From: CAYYYJ01 sp964631205
GTDB taxonomy: Archaea; Aenigmatarchaeota; Aenigmatarchaeia; QMZP01; JACQNV01
Assembly: GCA_964631205.1 (NCBI GenBank)
Contig: CAZVWU010000007.1
Span: 1 to 39,753 of the forward strand
Length of the DNA stretch: 39,753 bases
Reading direction: 5' to 3'
In this document: one piece after another, positions 1-7,786 of the stretch
Layout of the letters: every line of letters starts with the position of its first letter
Position numbering within the stretch: the stretch's first letter is position 1
Made by a program: the position numbers and the translations under genes
The notes under the pieces: generated by a model
Told to the model about the DNA's origin: nothing
The model's database searches: none
Seen by the model: the letters and a program-made list of their open reading frames with translations, nothing else

Positions 1-59
1 CTGCGCAGTACCATTGTGCCACTGTGGCTTTCTTTAAAAATAGTAGCTGTTGGCTTATA

Positions 60-317
60 TTACTGCAATCCTTTCGGCAGTTCAGAAACAGGCTTCCTTT
101 TCAGGTCAAACCGCGCCTTGAAGCATTTTTTGCAGACGCCTATATTGTGGTGGTAGCAGCTTAGGCAGACTATAGCCCCGCAGATATTGCACGTGTATGC
201 CGGTTTGGCTACAGAACCGCAAATATTGCACAGGCCTGCTATAGTTGACTGCGCTTCAAACATCCTTCTCCCAATTGCCATGTGGAAACCTGCTGGGAAC
301 CCTATTCCGGTTCCCAC
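60..317 (-). CDS. Small zinc-binding protein (archaeal Cys-rich zinc finger)
   Basis: An 85-residue protein with a glycine-rich N-terminus followed by a compact zinc-binding region. The motifs are CNIC, CNIC, CLSCYHH and CKKC, giving eight Cys and two His in about 40 residues, enough for two zinc sites of B-box/treble-clef type. The C-terminus is basic. The family resembles small archaeal zinc-finger proteins with a GxGF...MFEAQ N-terminus, but I cannot name it precisely. The start is uncertain. The open frame begins at a GTG at 317; an ATG at 281 (MAIGRRMF) would give a shorter form. A second, out-of-frame ATGGCAATTGG lies at 337. A molecular role in nucleic-acid or protein binding is inference only. 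It is divergent from the Fe-S carrier gene. Confidence 0.65.
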   Translation of the reverse strand: MGTGIGFPAGFHMAIGRRMFEAQSTIAGLCNICGSVAKPAYTCNICGAIVCLSCYHHNIGVCKKCFKARFDLKRKPVSELPKGLQ

Positions 318-375
318 CCCTCCCTTCCAATTGCCATATTAATCTTCACTTGTTTTATTATAAAATAGAAACAAG

Positions 376-384
376 CTTATAAAG
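376..384 (+). promoter_or_regulatory. TATA box of the Fe-S carrier fusion gene
   Basis: CTTATAAAG centred 28 bases before the ATG at 408, the spacing expected for an archaeal TATA box driving a leaderless mRNA. Confidence 0.5.
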
Positions 385-407
385 GCAGATATAAAATATA
401 AAAGATT

Positions 408-1007
408 ATGGAGACTAAAACCGATCAGCAATTCATAACAGAGGACATGACAGTGGGCGATGCGATTTTTAAGTGGCCGGAAGTGGCTGAAATTTTCGGG
501 AAATACGGCCTGAGCTGCATTGGATGCAGTGTGAATACTATGGAAGCCGTTGGCGTAGGCGCAAGAGGCCATGGCATGACAGAAGAAAATATCCAGGCAA
601 TGCTAAAAGAGGCAAACGAATTTGTTTCCAAAAAAGAATCTGGTGAAAATGCCCATGTCGAAAATGGAAAGGCTATGGAATTCACTGAACCAAAATTAAC
701 AGAAAATGCAGCCAAAAAAGTCCTGGATTTGATGAAAAATCAGAACAAACCCAGTTCTTTGTTAAAATTCGGGGTGCAGGCAGGCGGCTGCTCAGGCTAC
801 ACATACAGCCTTGAATTTGCAGAAGCGGCAAGCCCAGAGGACATAGTTTTGGAGCAGCACGGAGTCAAGATCGCAATCTCCAGAAAAGGCATGGAAAAAA
901 TCAGCGGCACGCAGATCGATTTTGTAGACAGCCTGCAGGGATCTGGCTTTAAGATAACAAACCCACAGGCAAAATCCAGCTGCGGCTGCGGTAAGAGTTT
1001 TAACTGA
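408..1007 (+). CDS. DUF1858 domain fused to an A-type iron-sulfur carrier (IscA/SufA/ErpA-like)
   Basis: A 199-residue two-domain protein. Residues about 10-72 match the DUF1858 (ScdA N-terminal/hybrid-cluster-associated) fold, with a MTVGDAIFKWPEVAEIF helix and a Cys pair in GLSCIGC (C37, C40). After an acidic linker, residues about 92-199 form an A-type carrier with the three family Cys: C128 in AGGCSGY, and C192 and C194 in the terminal CGCG. A-type carriers hold an Fe-S cluster and pass it to apo-proteins. The DUF1858 Cys pair may act in sulfur or cluster binding, but that is inference. A TATA-like CTTATAAAG lies 28 bases before the ATG. The gene is far from the suf operon of this window but probably works downstream of it. 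Confidence 0.88.
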   Translation: METKTDQQFITEDMTVGDAIFKWPEVAEIFGKYGLSCIGCSVNTMEAVGVGARGHGMTEENIQAMLKEANEFVSKKESGENAHVENGKAMEFTEPKLTENAAKKVLDLMKNQNKPSSLLKFGVQAGGCSGYTYSLEFAEAASPEDIVLEQHGVKIAISRKGMEKISGTQIDFVDSLQGSGFKITNPQAKSSCGCGKSFN

Positions 1008-1009
1008 TT

Positions 1010-1729
1010 TTAAAGCCCTAAAAGGACCCTAACATTTTGTTTTATCTCTTCTATTTTTCCTTCTGCAGTATTGTCATAGACAGGAGAAATAACAAGATCG
1101 TATACCCCTTCTAGATTAGATAAATCTGTTAGATCCAAATTTTGGCCTACTTTCTTATCAATCTTTTCTACTGGCCAGCCTATTTGTTCCGCTTTTCTGT
1201 TTATATTGACGCTATTATCTGCTTTAAGCCTTATTACATATCTTTCAACAGGCAAATTTTTTGGCAGGCCATCCAATTTCAAATTATTCAGTCTAGTTTC
1301 AGCGCTGGTCATAGAATCCAAAACAACATTGTTCTCTTTTAAAAGCTCTGAGTCCCTTTCTGATAAATAAGTATCCCAGAGGGCAAACCCCAAATGAAAC
1401 CTCTCCTCTAATGGAAGAATTTTATGCGCCTTAACTTCCTCCACCCTAGAGACAAGCAATTCTTTAGCTGTTTCCATTGTGTGTGGTTTCTTACCCCTGT
1501 TTTCCCAAAAGTAAGGCCAAAAACCAGGGATGTAATCTACCAATGGTGCAGCAAGTAAAATATCAATTATCTCAAACCCATAAGGACAACCATGGCCTTT
1601 TGCATATCTGAGTTCATCTATTGTTTTATCGAATTCCAGATGCTTGAACCAGAAGGTGTCCCTTAAATAATTAGCAATAGAAGTCTTTCCTGTCCCTGAT
1701 GCGCCTTGAAGCAGGACTAATTTTGGCAT
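1010..1729 (-). CDS. P-loop nucleotide-binding protein, kinase-like, function unknown
   Basis: A 239-residue soluble protein. A Walker A loop, GASGTGKTS, lies directly after the first beta strand (LVLLQ), the layout of small P-loop kinases and zeta-toxin/AAA_33-type ATPases. VVLDSM around residue 135 and VYDLVIS near the C-terminus look like later strands, but a clear Walker B or lid could not be assigned, so the substrate is unknown. A CTTTTAAG TATA-like element lies about 28 bases upstream of the ATG. The 3' end lies only two bases from that of the convergent Fe-S carrier gene. It could be a sugar, nucleotide or RNA kinase; the motif gives only ATP/GTP binding. Confidence 0.7.
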   Translation of the reverse strand: MPKLVLLQGASGTGKTSIANYLRDTFWFKHLEFDKTIDELRYAKGHGCPYGFEIIDILLAAPLVDYIPGFWPYFWENRGKKPHTMETAKELLVSRVEEVKAHKILPLEERFHLGFALWDTYLSERDSELLKENNVVLDSMTSAETRLNNLKLDGLPKNLPVERYVIRLKADNSVNINRKAEQIGWPVEKIDKKVGQNLDLTDLSNLEGVYDLVISPVYDNTAEGKIEEIKQNVRVLLGL

Positions 1730-1800
1730 AGTTAATGAAGAAAAACAATGCTTAAAAGCCTATTTAATCCCTTTCCTTCCTGCGGAATCTAAACCCCAAT

Positions 1801-1811
1801 AAGTTTAAATG
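1801..1811 (+). promoter_or_regulatory. TATA box of the vapBC pair
   Basis: AAGTTTAAATG is centred about 28 bases before the ATG at 1834. This spacing is the reason for preferring the start at 1834 over the ATG at 1813. Confidence 0.45.
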
Positions 1812-1825
1812 TATGTTTAAACATA
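1812..1825. promoter_or_regulatory. Palindromic operator candidate for vapBC
   Basis: TATGTTTAAACATA is a perfect 14-bp palindrome. It overlaps a second inverted repeat, GTTTAAA (1803-1809) with TTTAAAC (1816-1822). Both sit between the TATA element and the antitoxin start, where a VapB or VapBC repressor would bind. Binding is inferred from position and symmetry. Confidence 0.5.
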
Positions 1826-1833
1826 AACATAGT

Positions 1834-2091
1834 ATGGCGGTAAAAACTATCACAATAACAGAGAAGGCTTACAATACGCTTAAAGCTATGAAAAAAGGGG
1901 ATGAAAGCTTCAGCGAGGAAATAAACAGGATTGGAGAAGAGAAGAAATCTATTTTTGATTTTGTTGGTTTGCTGAAACATTCTGAGCAAGGCACAGAGGA
2001 ATTGCAGGAAAAGGTAAGGAAAACGAGAAAACAGTTATCAGAATCTTTCGAGAGGAGACATGATAATTTTAGACACATCAGCAGTAGTTGA
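1834..2091 (+). CDS. vapB: VapB-family antitoxin (COG1753/PF02697-like)
   Basis: An 85-residue protein from the chosen start. The N-terminus MAVKTITITEKAY, followed by LKAMKKGDESFSEEINR, is the signature of the archaeal VapB family formerly called DUF217/UPF0330. It forms a DNA-binding ribbon-helix-type segment followed by a charged helical tail that wraps the toxin. An upstream in-frame ATG at 1813 would add seven residues but lies inside the palindrome and too close to the TATA element. The gene overlaps vapC by 32 bases, as expected for a translationally coupled toxin-antitoxin pair. The role is to neutralise VapC and repress its own promoter. Confidence 0.85.
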   Translation: MAVKTITITEKAYNTLKAMKKGDESFSEEINRIGEEKKSIFDFVGLLKHSEQGTEELQEKVRKTRKQLSESFERRHDNFRHISSS

Positions 2092-2431
2092 AATCCTTAG
2101 GGAAACACAAAATGTCAAAAGAATAAAAGAGCTGTGTTCCGGGCAAGAGCCATCTATAACCTCTTTTACTGTTTATGAACTGTTAACAAATGTGCGGGAG
2201 GGAGAAATTGGAGATATAACGAAGTTCTTATCTCTAGTCAAGGTTTACAATTTCGATTCCATATCTGCATTTCAAAGCGCAGAAATAGATAAATCGCTTA
2301 CTTTTAAGGGGAAAAAGATTCAAAAAAGTGACCTATTCATTGCAGGCATATGTTTTGCGAATAATGCAAAACTGATTACACTAGACAAAGATTTCTTGGA
2401 AATAGCAGGCCTTGATCTCGAAATGGTTTGA
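2060..2431 (+). CDS. vapC: VapC-family PIN-domain toxin ribonuclease
   Basis: A 123-residue single PIN domain. The metal-binding acidic residues are in place: D5 in ILDTSA, E40 in VYELL, D91 in KSDLFIAG and D109 in TLDKDF. VapC toxins are Mg2+-dependent endoribonucleases that cleave tRNA or rRNA. The start codon lies inside the end of vapB, so the two are co-transcribed and probably co-regulated from the palindromic promoter. All catalytic residues are present and the length is normal, so the toxin looks intact. The 3' end nearly touches the convergent DUF2203 gene. Confidence 0.88.
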   Translation: MIILDTSAVVEILRETQNVKRIKELCSGQEPSITSFTVYELLTNVREGEIGDITKFLSLVKVYNFDSISAFQSAEIDKSLTFKGKKIQKSDLFIAGICFANNAKLITLDKDFLEIAGLDLEMV

Positions 2432-2432
2432 T

Positions 2433-2846
2433 TTAGAACCTTCTGACTTCCTGCAAAATCATCGAAATCGGCTGCCTGTCCCTTGCGCCGCTTTGGGTGT
2501 CATGCCAGTAACTTATTTTATCTTCTCCATACTTCCAACATAGAAAAAGCGGCTTGTTGTCCACAACCGTAAAGAAGTCAACAAGGCAATGATCCAGATC
2601 CTTCACAAAACATCCGTATGATTGGATTTCTGAAGCGTGCTTTTTAATCTCCTCAGCCAAAATACTCATCTTTTCATTCAGTTTTTCAGGAGGTTCCTGG
2701 AATTCCAGTTTTGCCTGTCCGGAATAATCAAGGGCTTCCCTGATAAGGTTCATTTTCACCCTTAAGGCCATTATTTTGCCAAAAACCTGCGAAATGGCAG
2801 GCACAAGGCTGTTCGCTTCTTCGAGGGTAAAGGACTTTGGGGTCAT
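2433..2846 (-). CDS. DUF2203 family protein
   Basis: A 137-residue protein matching the DUF2203 family (COG4911). It has the FTLEEANSLVP N-terminus, a central helical segment, and the diagnostic GCFVKDLDHCLVDF, LCWKYGEDKISYWHD and RQPI motifs near the C-terminus. The function of the family is not known. Many members contain this WKxGE...WH block, which suggests a conserved ligand or partner site. A TATA-like AAATATATAAGG lies about 40 bases upstream. The gene is convergent with vapC and divergent from the membrane protein at 2971. Confidence 0.8.
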   Translation of the reverse strand: MTPKSFTLEEANSLVPAISQVFGKIMALRVKMNLIREALDYSGQAKLEFQEPPEKLNEKMSILAEEIKKHASEIQSYGCFVKDLDHCLVDFFTVVDNKPLFLCWKYGEDKISYWHDTQSGARDRQPISMILQEVRRF

Positions 2847-2941
2847 AAAATCCGCTAATAATATAATATATCCAGCAGCCCTTATATATTTACCCGACGA
2901 AGTTGTCCAACTAACCTAAAACTCTTTTTTTGTCTTTAAGC

Positions 2942-2951
2942 CTTTTATATG
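2942..2951 (+). promoter_or_regulatory. TATA box of the membrane protein gene at 2971
   Basis: CTTTTATATG is centred about 25 bases before the ATG at 2971, consistent with leaderless transcription. A T-rich run (2924-2937) precedes it. Confidence 0.45.
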
Positions 2952-2970
2952 ATTAAAATAACATTAATAT

Positions 2971-3606
2971 ATGGTTCTTGAAAATGTGACAGCCCAGATT
3001 ACAAGCATCTTTAACCAGCTTTCAGTTGAGGGCGCTAGAATGACATTGGAGCCCCTTATACTCTTTCTGGCAGGAATGATAGCCTATTCCTTGTTCATTT
3101 TCAAATTCTACAGGTTTATCTCAAGAAGGGACTTGTTTAAGATTAGGGAAGGCAGCCATTCGAAACTAGGAAAGCTGGCCTATGCCCTCAAGTATATGTT
3201 CCTTTTCCCTATCGCAGCGTTCCTGTGGTTTTTTGTAATATCAATATTGCTGTCCATGCTGTCTGCAGTCTTAACAATAGGCAATGTATTCATGATTTCC
3301 ATGGCTATACTGGCTACAGTAAGGATAACATCATATTTACACGAAGACCTCTCATCCGAGATCGCTAAGATTGTGCCATTCGCGCTTCTTGGCGCCTTCC
3401 TGCTCGATATAACAGCATTCTCAACCAGCACAGTATTCAAGGTAATAGAGCAACTCCCATCGATAAAACTCACAGTAGTCTACTACTTCATATTTATCTT
3501 CTCAATGGAGATCCTCTTAAAAATATTCTTGAGCATAAAAAATTCCGGCAACAGAAGCACTTCTTTGCCTCGGCAAAGACCTGCACTAGAAAGAAAGCAA
3601 GCGTGA
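2971..3606 (+). CDS. Multi-spanning membrane protein, function unknown
   Basis: A 211-residue integral membrane protein. Hydrophobic segments lie at about residues 27-47, 72-105, 107-120, 136-152 and 162-182, giving four to six membrane passes. A basic loop (SRRDLFKIREGSHSKLGK) separates the first and second segments, and the C-terminus is basic and hydrophilic. No enzymatic or transporter motif is recognisable. The gene stands alone between the DUF2203 gene and a convergent lipoprotein gene. I do not recognise the family beyond it being an archaeal membrane protein. Confidence 0.75.
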   Translation: MVLENVTAQITSIFNQLSVEGARMTLEPLILFLAGMIAYSLFIFKFYRFISRRDLFKIREGSHSKLGKLAYALKYMFLFPIAAFLWFFVISILLSMLSAVLTIGNVFMISMAILATVRITSYLHEDLSSEIAKIVPFALLGAFLLDITAFSTSTVFKVIEQLPSIKLTVVYYFIFIFSMEILLKIFLSIKNSGNRSTSLPRQRPALERKQA

Positions 3607-3759
3607 ATGTCAAATATCCAAAATAGCCCTGCAAATACAGAATTTATTCAAATCTACAGCTTGCCAAACACAATACTCTAATCAATCTATTAGTAATTTT
3701 CTAATTATTTGCGAATCTGAAAAGCTTACCCCATCATAAACTTATATTATATTTCATTT

Positions 3760-5118
3760 TTACCTCTCATAAATTTTTGCATTGCTTGTAAATCCATTTA
3801 CCTGCGAAGCTGTTTTTTCAGGAAATGCCTCTACTTTGAGCTTTCTTTTTTCAATAAGTTGTACAAGAAGCGTGCCTTCTACTTTATCATTATTTTCTAT
3901 CTTGAGACCTTTCACCAATGATTTTCGATCCCATTTTTTATTATCATTGAAGTAATCCCAGCCTACTAACTCATATTTTACTGGACCTGTTGATATACCA
4001 ACATCAGCAGGATCTGGAGAATTGCTTTTTACAGCATAAATTACCTGTTCACCATTATAATCCGCCATGGAAATAATAATATGTTCTGGATCAATGTAAT
4101 CATACGCAATTACCAAAGCATTTAATTCAAAATTAGCGAGCCCGAACATATCTTTCCTGTTTTTCCATCCTTCTTTAAACCAGTTTCCTACTAAGCGACC
4201 ATCAATGTCATAATCTATTTTGCCACCCAATGGTTCTTTAGTTCGCAACAGTTTTGCGACAATTTGCTCCTTAACATCATCAGCAAAATAATCAAGAGTA
4301 TTTGGAACATGAATTTTCCAGGGCGCTCGTTCTGCATAGTTCTCTGGCACTAGCAAACCAGGCAGCACAACATCTTGATCTACCACATTATAATCAACTT
4401 GCCGTGTAAACTTCCCAATAACTTCTCCTGCCTTAACAGGAATAGAAACCCTCTGCTGTTGCCAGACCTGTTGAGGCGCTTCTCGTGCAATATTCGTTGG
4501 CAGTTCATCGATATGAGCATATATGCTTGAAATGGTAATGGAATGTTGTATTTCTATTCTATAATCATCCCAATTGCCTTGTGCATCCGGCAGTGATGGG
4601 GCCCACTCGAGGTTGTTAGGCCCGATATTGCCCGCATGTTTTTCAATTACAATAATGACACCATCTGCAGGAGAATATACGTTAACAGAATTGTTATGAA
4701 AGATTCTGAAGTAATGATGGTCAACTGGGGTTATGTGCCCGGGGCCAGTGCTCCTCGCACCTAAGGGTTCAATATAGGTAACTTTGGAAATATATGCAGG
4801 AGGATACTTGAATGGAAATATTTGCTCTTGGACTTTCTCTTCTTTAGCATAATCCGTTCTTTCTTCAAATGGGAAAACTTTTTGACAAAGTTCATTTTGC
4901 CCGCCTTCGCAATAGTCTTCACATTGCCCACGATTATTCAAGCAAAAATCAATGCATTCTTTCTCACCAATACACAGATTGCCTAAACCAACTGTTGGAG
5001 AAGTGGAGGGAATTGTTTCATATTGTGATTTTTTTTGGATGCTTTCCTGCTGAATACATCCGCTAATGAAAATAACTAAAAAGACAGATAATCTGAGCAC
5101 AGGATAATTTAATTTCAT
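3760..5118 (-). CDS. Secreted lipoprotein with an M23 (lysostaphin-like) peptidase-type domain
   Basis: A 452-residue protein. The N-terminus has a signal peptide with a lipobox ending ISGC (C21). A short Cys-rich segment follows (residues about 48-80, Cys spaced as in IGEKECIDFCLNN). The middle resembles an M23/peptidoglycan-peptidase-like beta sheet: GHITPVDHHYF recalls HxxxD, and VYSPADGVIIVI, SSIYAHIDEL and VKAGEVIGKF match the later strands. The usual C-terminal HxH appears only as WKIHVPN, so the metal site may be incomplete. The rest is beta-rich and unrecognised. It is likely anchored outside the membrane. Archaea lack murein, so the substrate is unclear. A TATA-like element lies about 28 bases before the ATG. 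Confidence 0.7.
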   Translation of the reverse strand: MKLNYPVLRLSVFLVIFISGCIQQESIQKKSQYETIPSTSPTVGLGNLCIGEKECIDFCLNNRGQCEDYCEGGQNELCQKVFPFEERTDYAKEEKVQEQIFPFKYPPAYISKVTYIEPLGARSTGPGHITPVDHHYFRIFHNNSVNVYSPADGVIIVIEKHAGNIGPNNLEWAPSLPDAQGNWDDYRIEIQHSITISSIYAHIDELPTNIAREAPQQVWQQQRVSIPVKAGEVIGKFTRQVDYNVVDQDVVLPGLLVPENYAERAPWKIHVPNTLDYFADDVKEQIVAKLLRTKEPLGGKIDYDIDGRLVGNWFKEGWKNRKDMFGLANFELNALVIAYDYIDPEHIIISMADYNGEQVIYAVKSNSPDPADVGISTGPVKYELVGWDYFNDNKKWDRKSLVKGLKIENNDKVEGTLLVQLIEKRKLKVEAFPEKTASQVNGFTSNAKIYER

Positions 5119-5212
5119 TATATATCTATGCTTTCTTGCACTATAATAATCTTTCTCAAATTAGTTTCTAAAAGTTCACGGTTTTCCATCTTTCATTATA
5201 TTGGGGAGGTTT

Positions 5213-5635
5213 TTAAATGTCGAGGATCACCCTGCAAAACCAGCCCTTTTCATTCTTCTTCACCTCAAACCTGTGAAGGGTCACAGCTTTCACATCCACC
5301 TTTAGTTCGTGTTTTTTCTGGTCCATTACTTCTCCATATAGATCAGCTTTTAGAAAATATTTTTTATTTTTTCCTTCTATTTTCACTTTAATTTTGGAAA
5401 ACAGAAGGAGTTCAGCGTCCTTCAAATAAATCAGCTCCTGCAAAAAATCAAAAAGCAGCATCTCTATATTGTCTTTTTCCAAGGCTATCTCTTTTTTAAT
5501 TTTTTCTTCAACACCTTTCAAATCTATCTGCGTCTCCTCTGTAGCCAGCCCTGCAGCTTCAAAAAGCTCACCCAAATCCTTGCCTTCTGCCTCGAACATT
5601 ACGTCTGCTGTATGGTCGAAAAATTTGTAGTCCAT
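5213..5635 (-). CDS. Archease, RtcB ligase cofactor
   Basis: A 140-residue protein with the archease signature. It has FDHTADV near the N-terminus (D7, H8, D11), a central acidic helix, and KAVTLHRFEV followed by the terminal LDI. The acidic residues bind metal. Archease accelerates guanylylation and multiple turnover of the RNA ligase RtcB in tRNA splicing and RNA repair. RtcB itself is encoded 3 kb away on the same strand (8548-10032), so the two are near each other but not in one operon. The promoter region is shared with the divergent gene at 5667, and an AT-rich TATTAAATATTATAA element lies between them. Confidence 0.92.
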   Translation of the reverse strand: MDYKFFDHTADVMFEAEGKDLGELFEAAGLATEETQIDLKGVEEKIKKEIALEKDNIEMLLFDFLQELIYLKDAELLLFSKIKVKIEGKNKKYFLKADLYGEVMDQKKHELKVDVKAVTLHRFEVKKNEKGWFCRVILDI

Positions 5636-5666
5636 GCTTTATAATATTTAATAACACATTAATAAG

Positions 5667-6740
5667 ATGTTTCCAATTGCAGAGCGCATGAGAAGCACAT
5701 TGGATTTCCTCAGGGAATTTTGCTATCCGAGCGATAGATCAAAGATCCGTAGAGATCCATATTGGTCTGCTAGGGTACAGGAAGAATATAACAGAATGCA
5801 AAATGGCATGCCAAAAATTGATGCCATTTCAGTCGAAGGGCATATTGAACCTATTATTGAGGATTCCGAGGAATTTGTTCTAATAGATATAGGCTCTGGT
5901 TTTGGGAAAAGGTTTCCACTTCCTCTTGCAAAAAGAACGCCAAAAGCAAGGATTTATATTGTAGATAAACTCGAAGCAGATACTATTGATGAATTCCTGA
6001 AACTTGAAAAACAAATTAACCCAGACTATAAACTCTTTGAGATGCACACCAAACCTGATAAACCTGAAAATTGGATGAATTCGCTTTTAGCAAACAACGG
6101 TTATAGAAATGTTGTTTACATACAGAAGGATATGAATCCTAGAGAACCTGCAAACCTGCCTGAATTAAGATATACAACAAGAGGAAGAAGGGTCTTTATA
6201 ACCGGCCTGAAAAATCCCAGGCTCCTTTCAATTGCAACTGCAAATGAGGCAATCTATCAGGCAGCTGAAAGCTGTTTTATAACTCCTTCTGCCCTTGAAT
6301 TGCTAACTGCTGAAGAAGCAATGATGTTTTTCCGTGGCTTTACTGAAGAGTTTGCAGGCGAAAATGAAATTAAAAAATTATTTGAGATGGTTCATGACGA
6401 AAATTTAAGGGCTAATGTAGATGAGTATGGAAAAACTGGCTTTTATCCCGTATCTGGCACAAAGACAGAAAAATTTGATTATAACAATGATCTAGAAAGA
6501 ATGATTGGAATTTCATTAAAACAGATATTTGCACTAGCCATTGCTTCAAAAATATCTCCTGCTTTTGATCTCGATGTAAAGCTAGTGAATCAAAATGGCT
6601 TTTTATCCTATAACCAGCCAGACCACCTTATAGTTGCCAGAAGAGGACAGCCAGTAAAAACAAGCCCTCATTTAAGACAGGAAGAATTTTGGTGGATGTC
6701 AGAAGGCGAGAGAAGGGCATGGGGTATTGATCACTATTAA
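5667..6740 (+). CDS. Class I SAM methyltransferase-like protein, target unknown
   Basis: A 357-residue protein. Residues about 70-95 contain a Rossmann-type SAM-binding motif (VLIDIGSGFGKRF), followed by RIYIVDK as a motif-II-like strand ending in an acidic residue. A later strand, RRVFITGLKNPRLL, recalls the motif-IV region of METTL25-like or rRNA methyltransferases, without a clear catalytic tetrapeptide. The C-terminal part (residues about 200-357) is unfamiliar. The gene is divergent from archease by only 31 bases. A start at M8 (MRSTLDFLREF) is also possible. The methyltransferase label rests on one good motif; the substrate is unknown. Confidence 0.6.
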   Translation: MFPIAERMRSTLDFLREFCYPSDRSKIRRDPYWSARVQEEYNRMQNGMPKIDAISVEGHIEPIIEDSEEFVLIDIGSGFGKRFPLPLAKRTPKARIYIVDKLEADTIDEFLKLEKQINPDYKLFEMHTKPDKPENWMNSLLANNGYRNVVYIQKDMNPREPANLPELRYTTRGRRVFITGLKNPRLLSIATANEAIYQAAESCFITPSALELLTAEEAMMFFRGFTEEFAGENEIKKLFEMVHDENLRANVDEYGKTGFYPVSGTKTEKFDYNNDLERMIGISLKQIFALAIASKISPAFDLDVKLVNQNGFLSYNQPDHLIVARRGQPVKTSPHLRQEEFWWMSEGERRAWGIDHY

Positions 6741-6786
6741 ATCCCTATTGGAATCGGATCAGGAATTTGGAATAAAGGTTATTTAA

Positions 6787-7629
6787 TCAGACCCTTATTA
6801 AAAACTTTTCCACAATTCCAGCCAGCTCCTTTTCCTTCCCTTCAAAACAATGGTTGCAGTTTTTAATCTGATAAGCCTTTGTAAGCCTGTTTTCTTTTTT
6901 TAGCAGTTCGAGCGCATCCTTGACTGGGATGACAGTATATTCCTTTTTGTCGCCTATTACAGCCAGTATTGGGACTTTGATTTTCCTGTAAAAATCCAAT
7001 TTGCCTGTATTCAGAGGCAATGCCTTCGACAGCTCGGAATTATCCGCATAACAATTTAGATAAGAGGCGGCAGATTTGGACATAATTCCATACTGGGCAT
7101 GCCAGTCAGATCTAAGAAACAGATGCCCTTTGCCTTCTTCAACAAGCCCTTTTGCCTCATCCATCAGGTATTTTTTATTTTTTGCATACTCTGCCTGGGA
7201 ACCCCATGAATCAGAAAATCCAAGCAATATCACTGCTTTTACGCTTTTCCTGTGTTTACCTTTGTTCATGTAGTAAACCACTTTTTCAGTCCCAAAGCTG
7301 TGCCCCTCCAGAATAATATCCGTATACCCCATGGATTTAGCGAAGCTTATCCATGCATCGATATCCAGGATGCAATTTTCAAAGAGTTCCATTGATGCCC
7401 CTGAAGGAGGATAGGCCTGAAGCACATTGGCGCCCCTGTTGTTTGTTGATAGCATAGAAATCCCAGCCTTGCCAAACTTTTTTGCAATCACAGGTATAAA
7501 ATCTTCCTCATAAAAATTGCTCGCTGTGCCGTGTATGTTTATCACGATTGCGCTGCCTTTTGCCCTAAACAGCAGGCCATAAAGTGTAAGGTTATCTTGT
7601 GTTGTAGCCTTGACAATTTCGCAATTCAT
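6787..7629 (-). CDS. Alpha/beta hydrolase (serine hydrolase)
   Basis: A 280-residue protein from the chosen ATG. It has the alpha/beta-hydrolase order: HGTASNFYE as the oxyanion strand, the nucleophile elbow GHSFG, an acid strand AVIGDKKEYT and the catalytic His in NCNHCFEG. This is the Ser-Asp-His triad of esterases and acyl hydrolases; the substrate is unknown. The open frame continues upstream to a TTG at 7671 and an ATG at 7647. A TATA element (TTTATAA near 7652) lies about 23 bases before the ATG at 7629, so I prefer that leaderless start, which also fits the family N-terminus. The protein is soluble with no signal peptide. Confidence 0.82.
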   Translation of the reverse strand: MNCEIVKATTQDNLTLYGLLFRAKGSAIVINIHGTASNFYEEDFIPVIAKKFGKAGISMLSTNNRGANVLQAYPPSGASMELFENCILDIDAWISFAKSMGYTDIILEGHSFGTEKVVYYMNKGKHRKSVKAVILLGFSDSWGSQAEYAKNKKYLMDEAKGLVEEGKGHLFLRSDWHAQYGIMSKSAASYLNCYADNSELSKALPLNTGKLDFYRKIKVPILAVIGDKKEYTVIPVKDALELLKKENRLTKAYQIKNCNHCFEGKEKELAGIVEKFLIRV

Positions 7630-7680
7630 AGGGTATATTTGGTGCATGTTTATAAAAACTAAAATCTTCAAAGAAAAAAA

Positions 7681-7695
7681 TTAACCCTTTACATT
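7681..7695. repeat. 15-bp direct repeat, copy 1
   Basis: TTAACCCTTTACATT occurs here and again at 7772-7786, 91 bases apart, in the 180-base gap between two minus-strand genes. A TTCAAAGAAAA stretch precedes copy 1 and also lies between the copies. No gene or known element explains it. Confidence 0.5.
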
Positions 7696-7771
7696 CCCAT
7701 AACATTTTCTTTCAGTAAAATCTGTTCAAAGAAAACCTTAACTAAAAGAAAGCATGCGATAGGTTCCAGAT

Positions 7772-7786
7772 TTAACCCTTTACATT
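7772..7786. repeat. 15-bp direct repeat, copy 2
   Basis: Perfect second copy of the 15-mer at 7681-7695. It lies 24 bases beyond the stop codon of the orphan gene that ends at 7810. Confidence 0.5.

Noticed and set aside
5128..5391. An 87-codon plus-strand ORF covering the archease 3' end
   Set aside because: Shadow of archease with no motif; archease has all its family residues.
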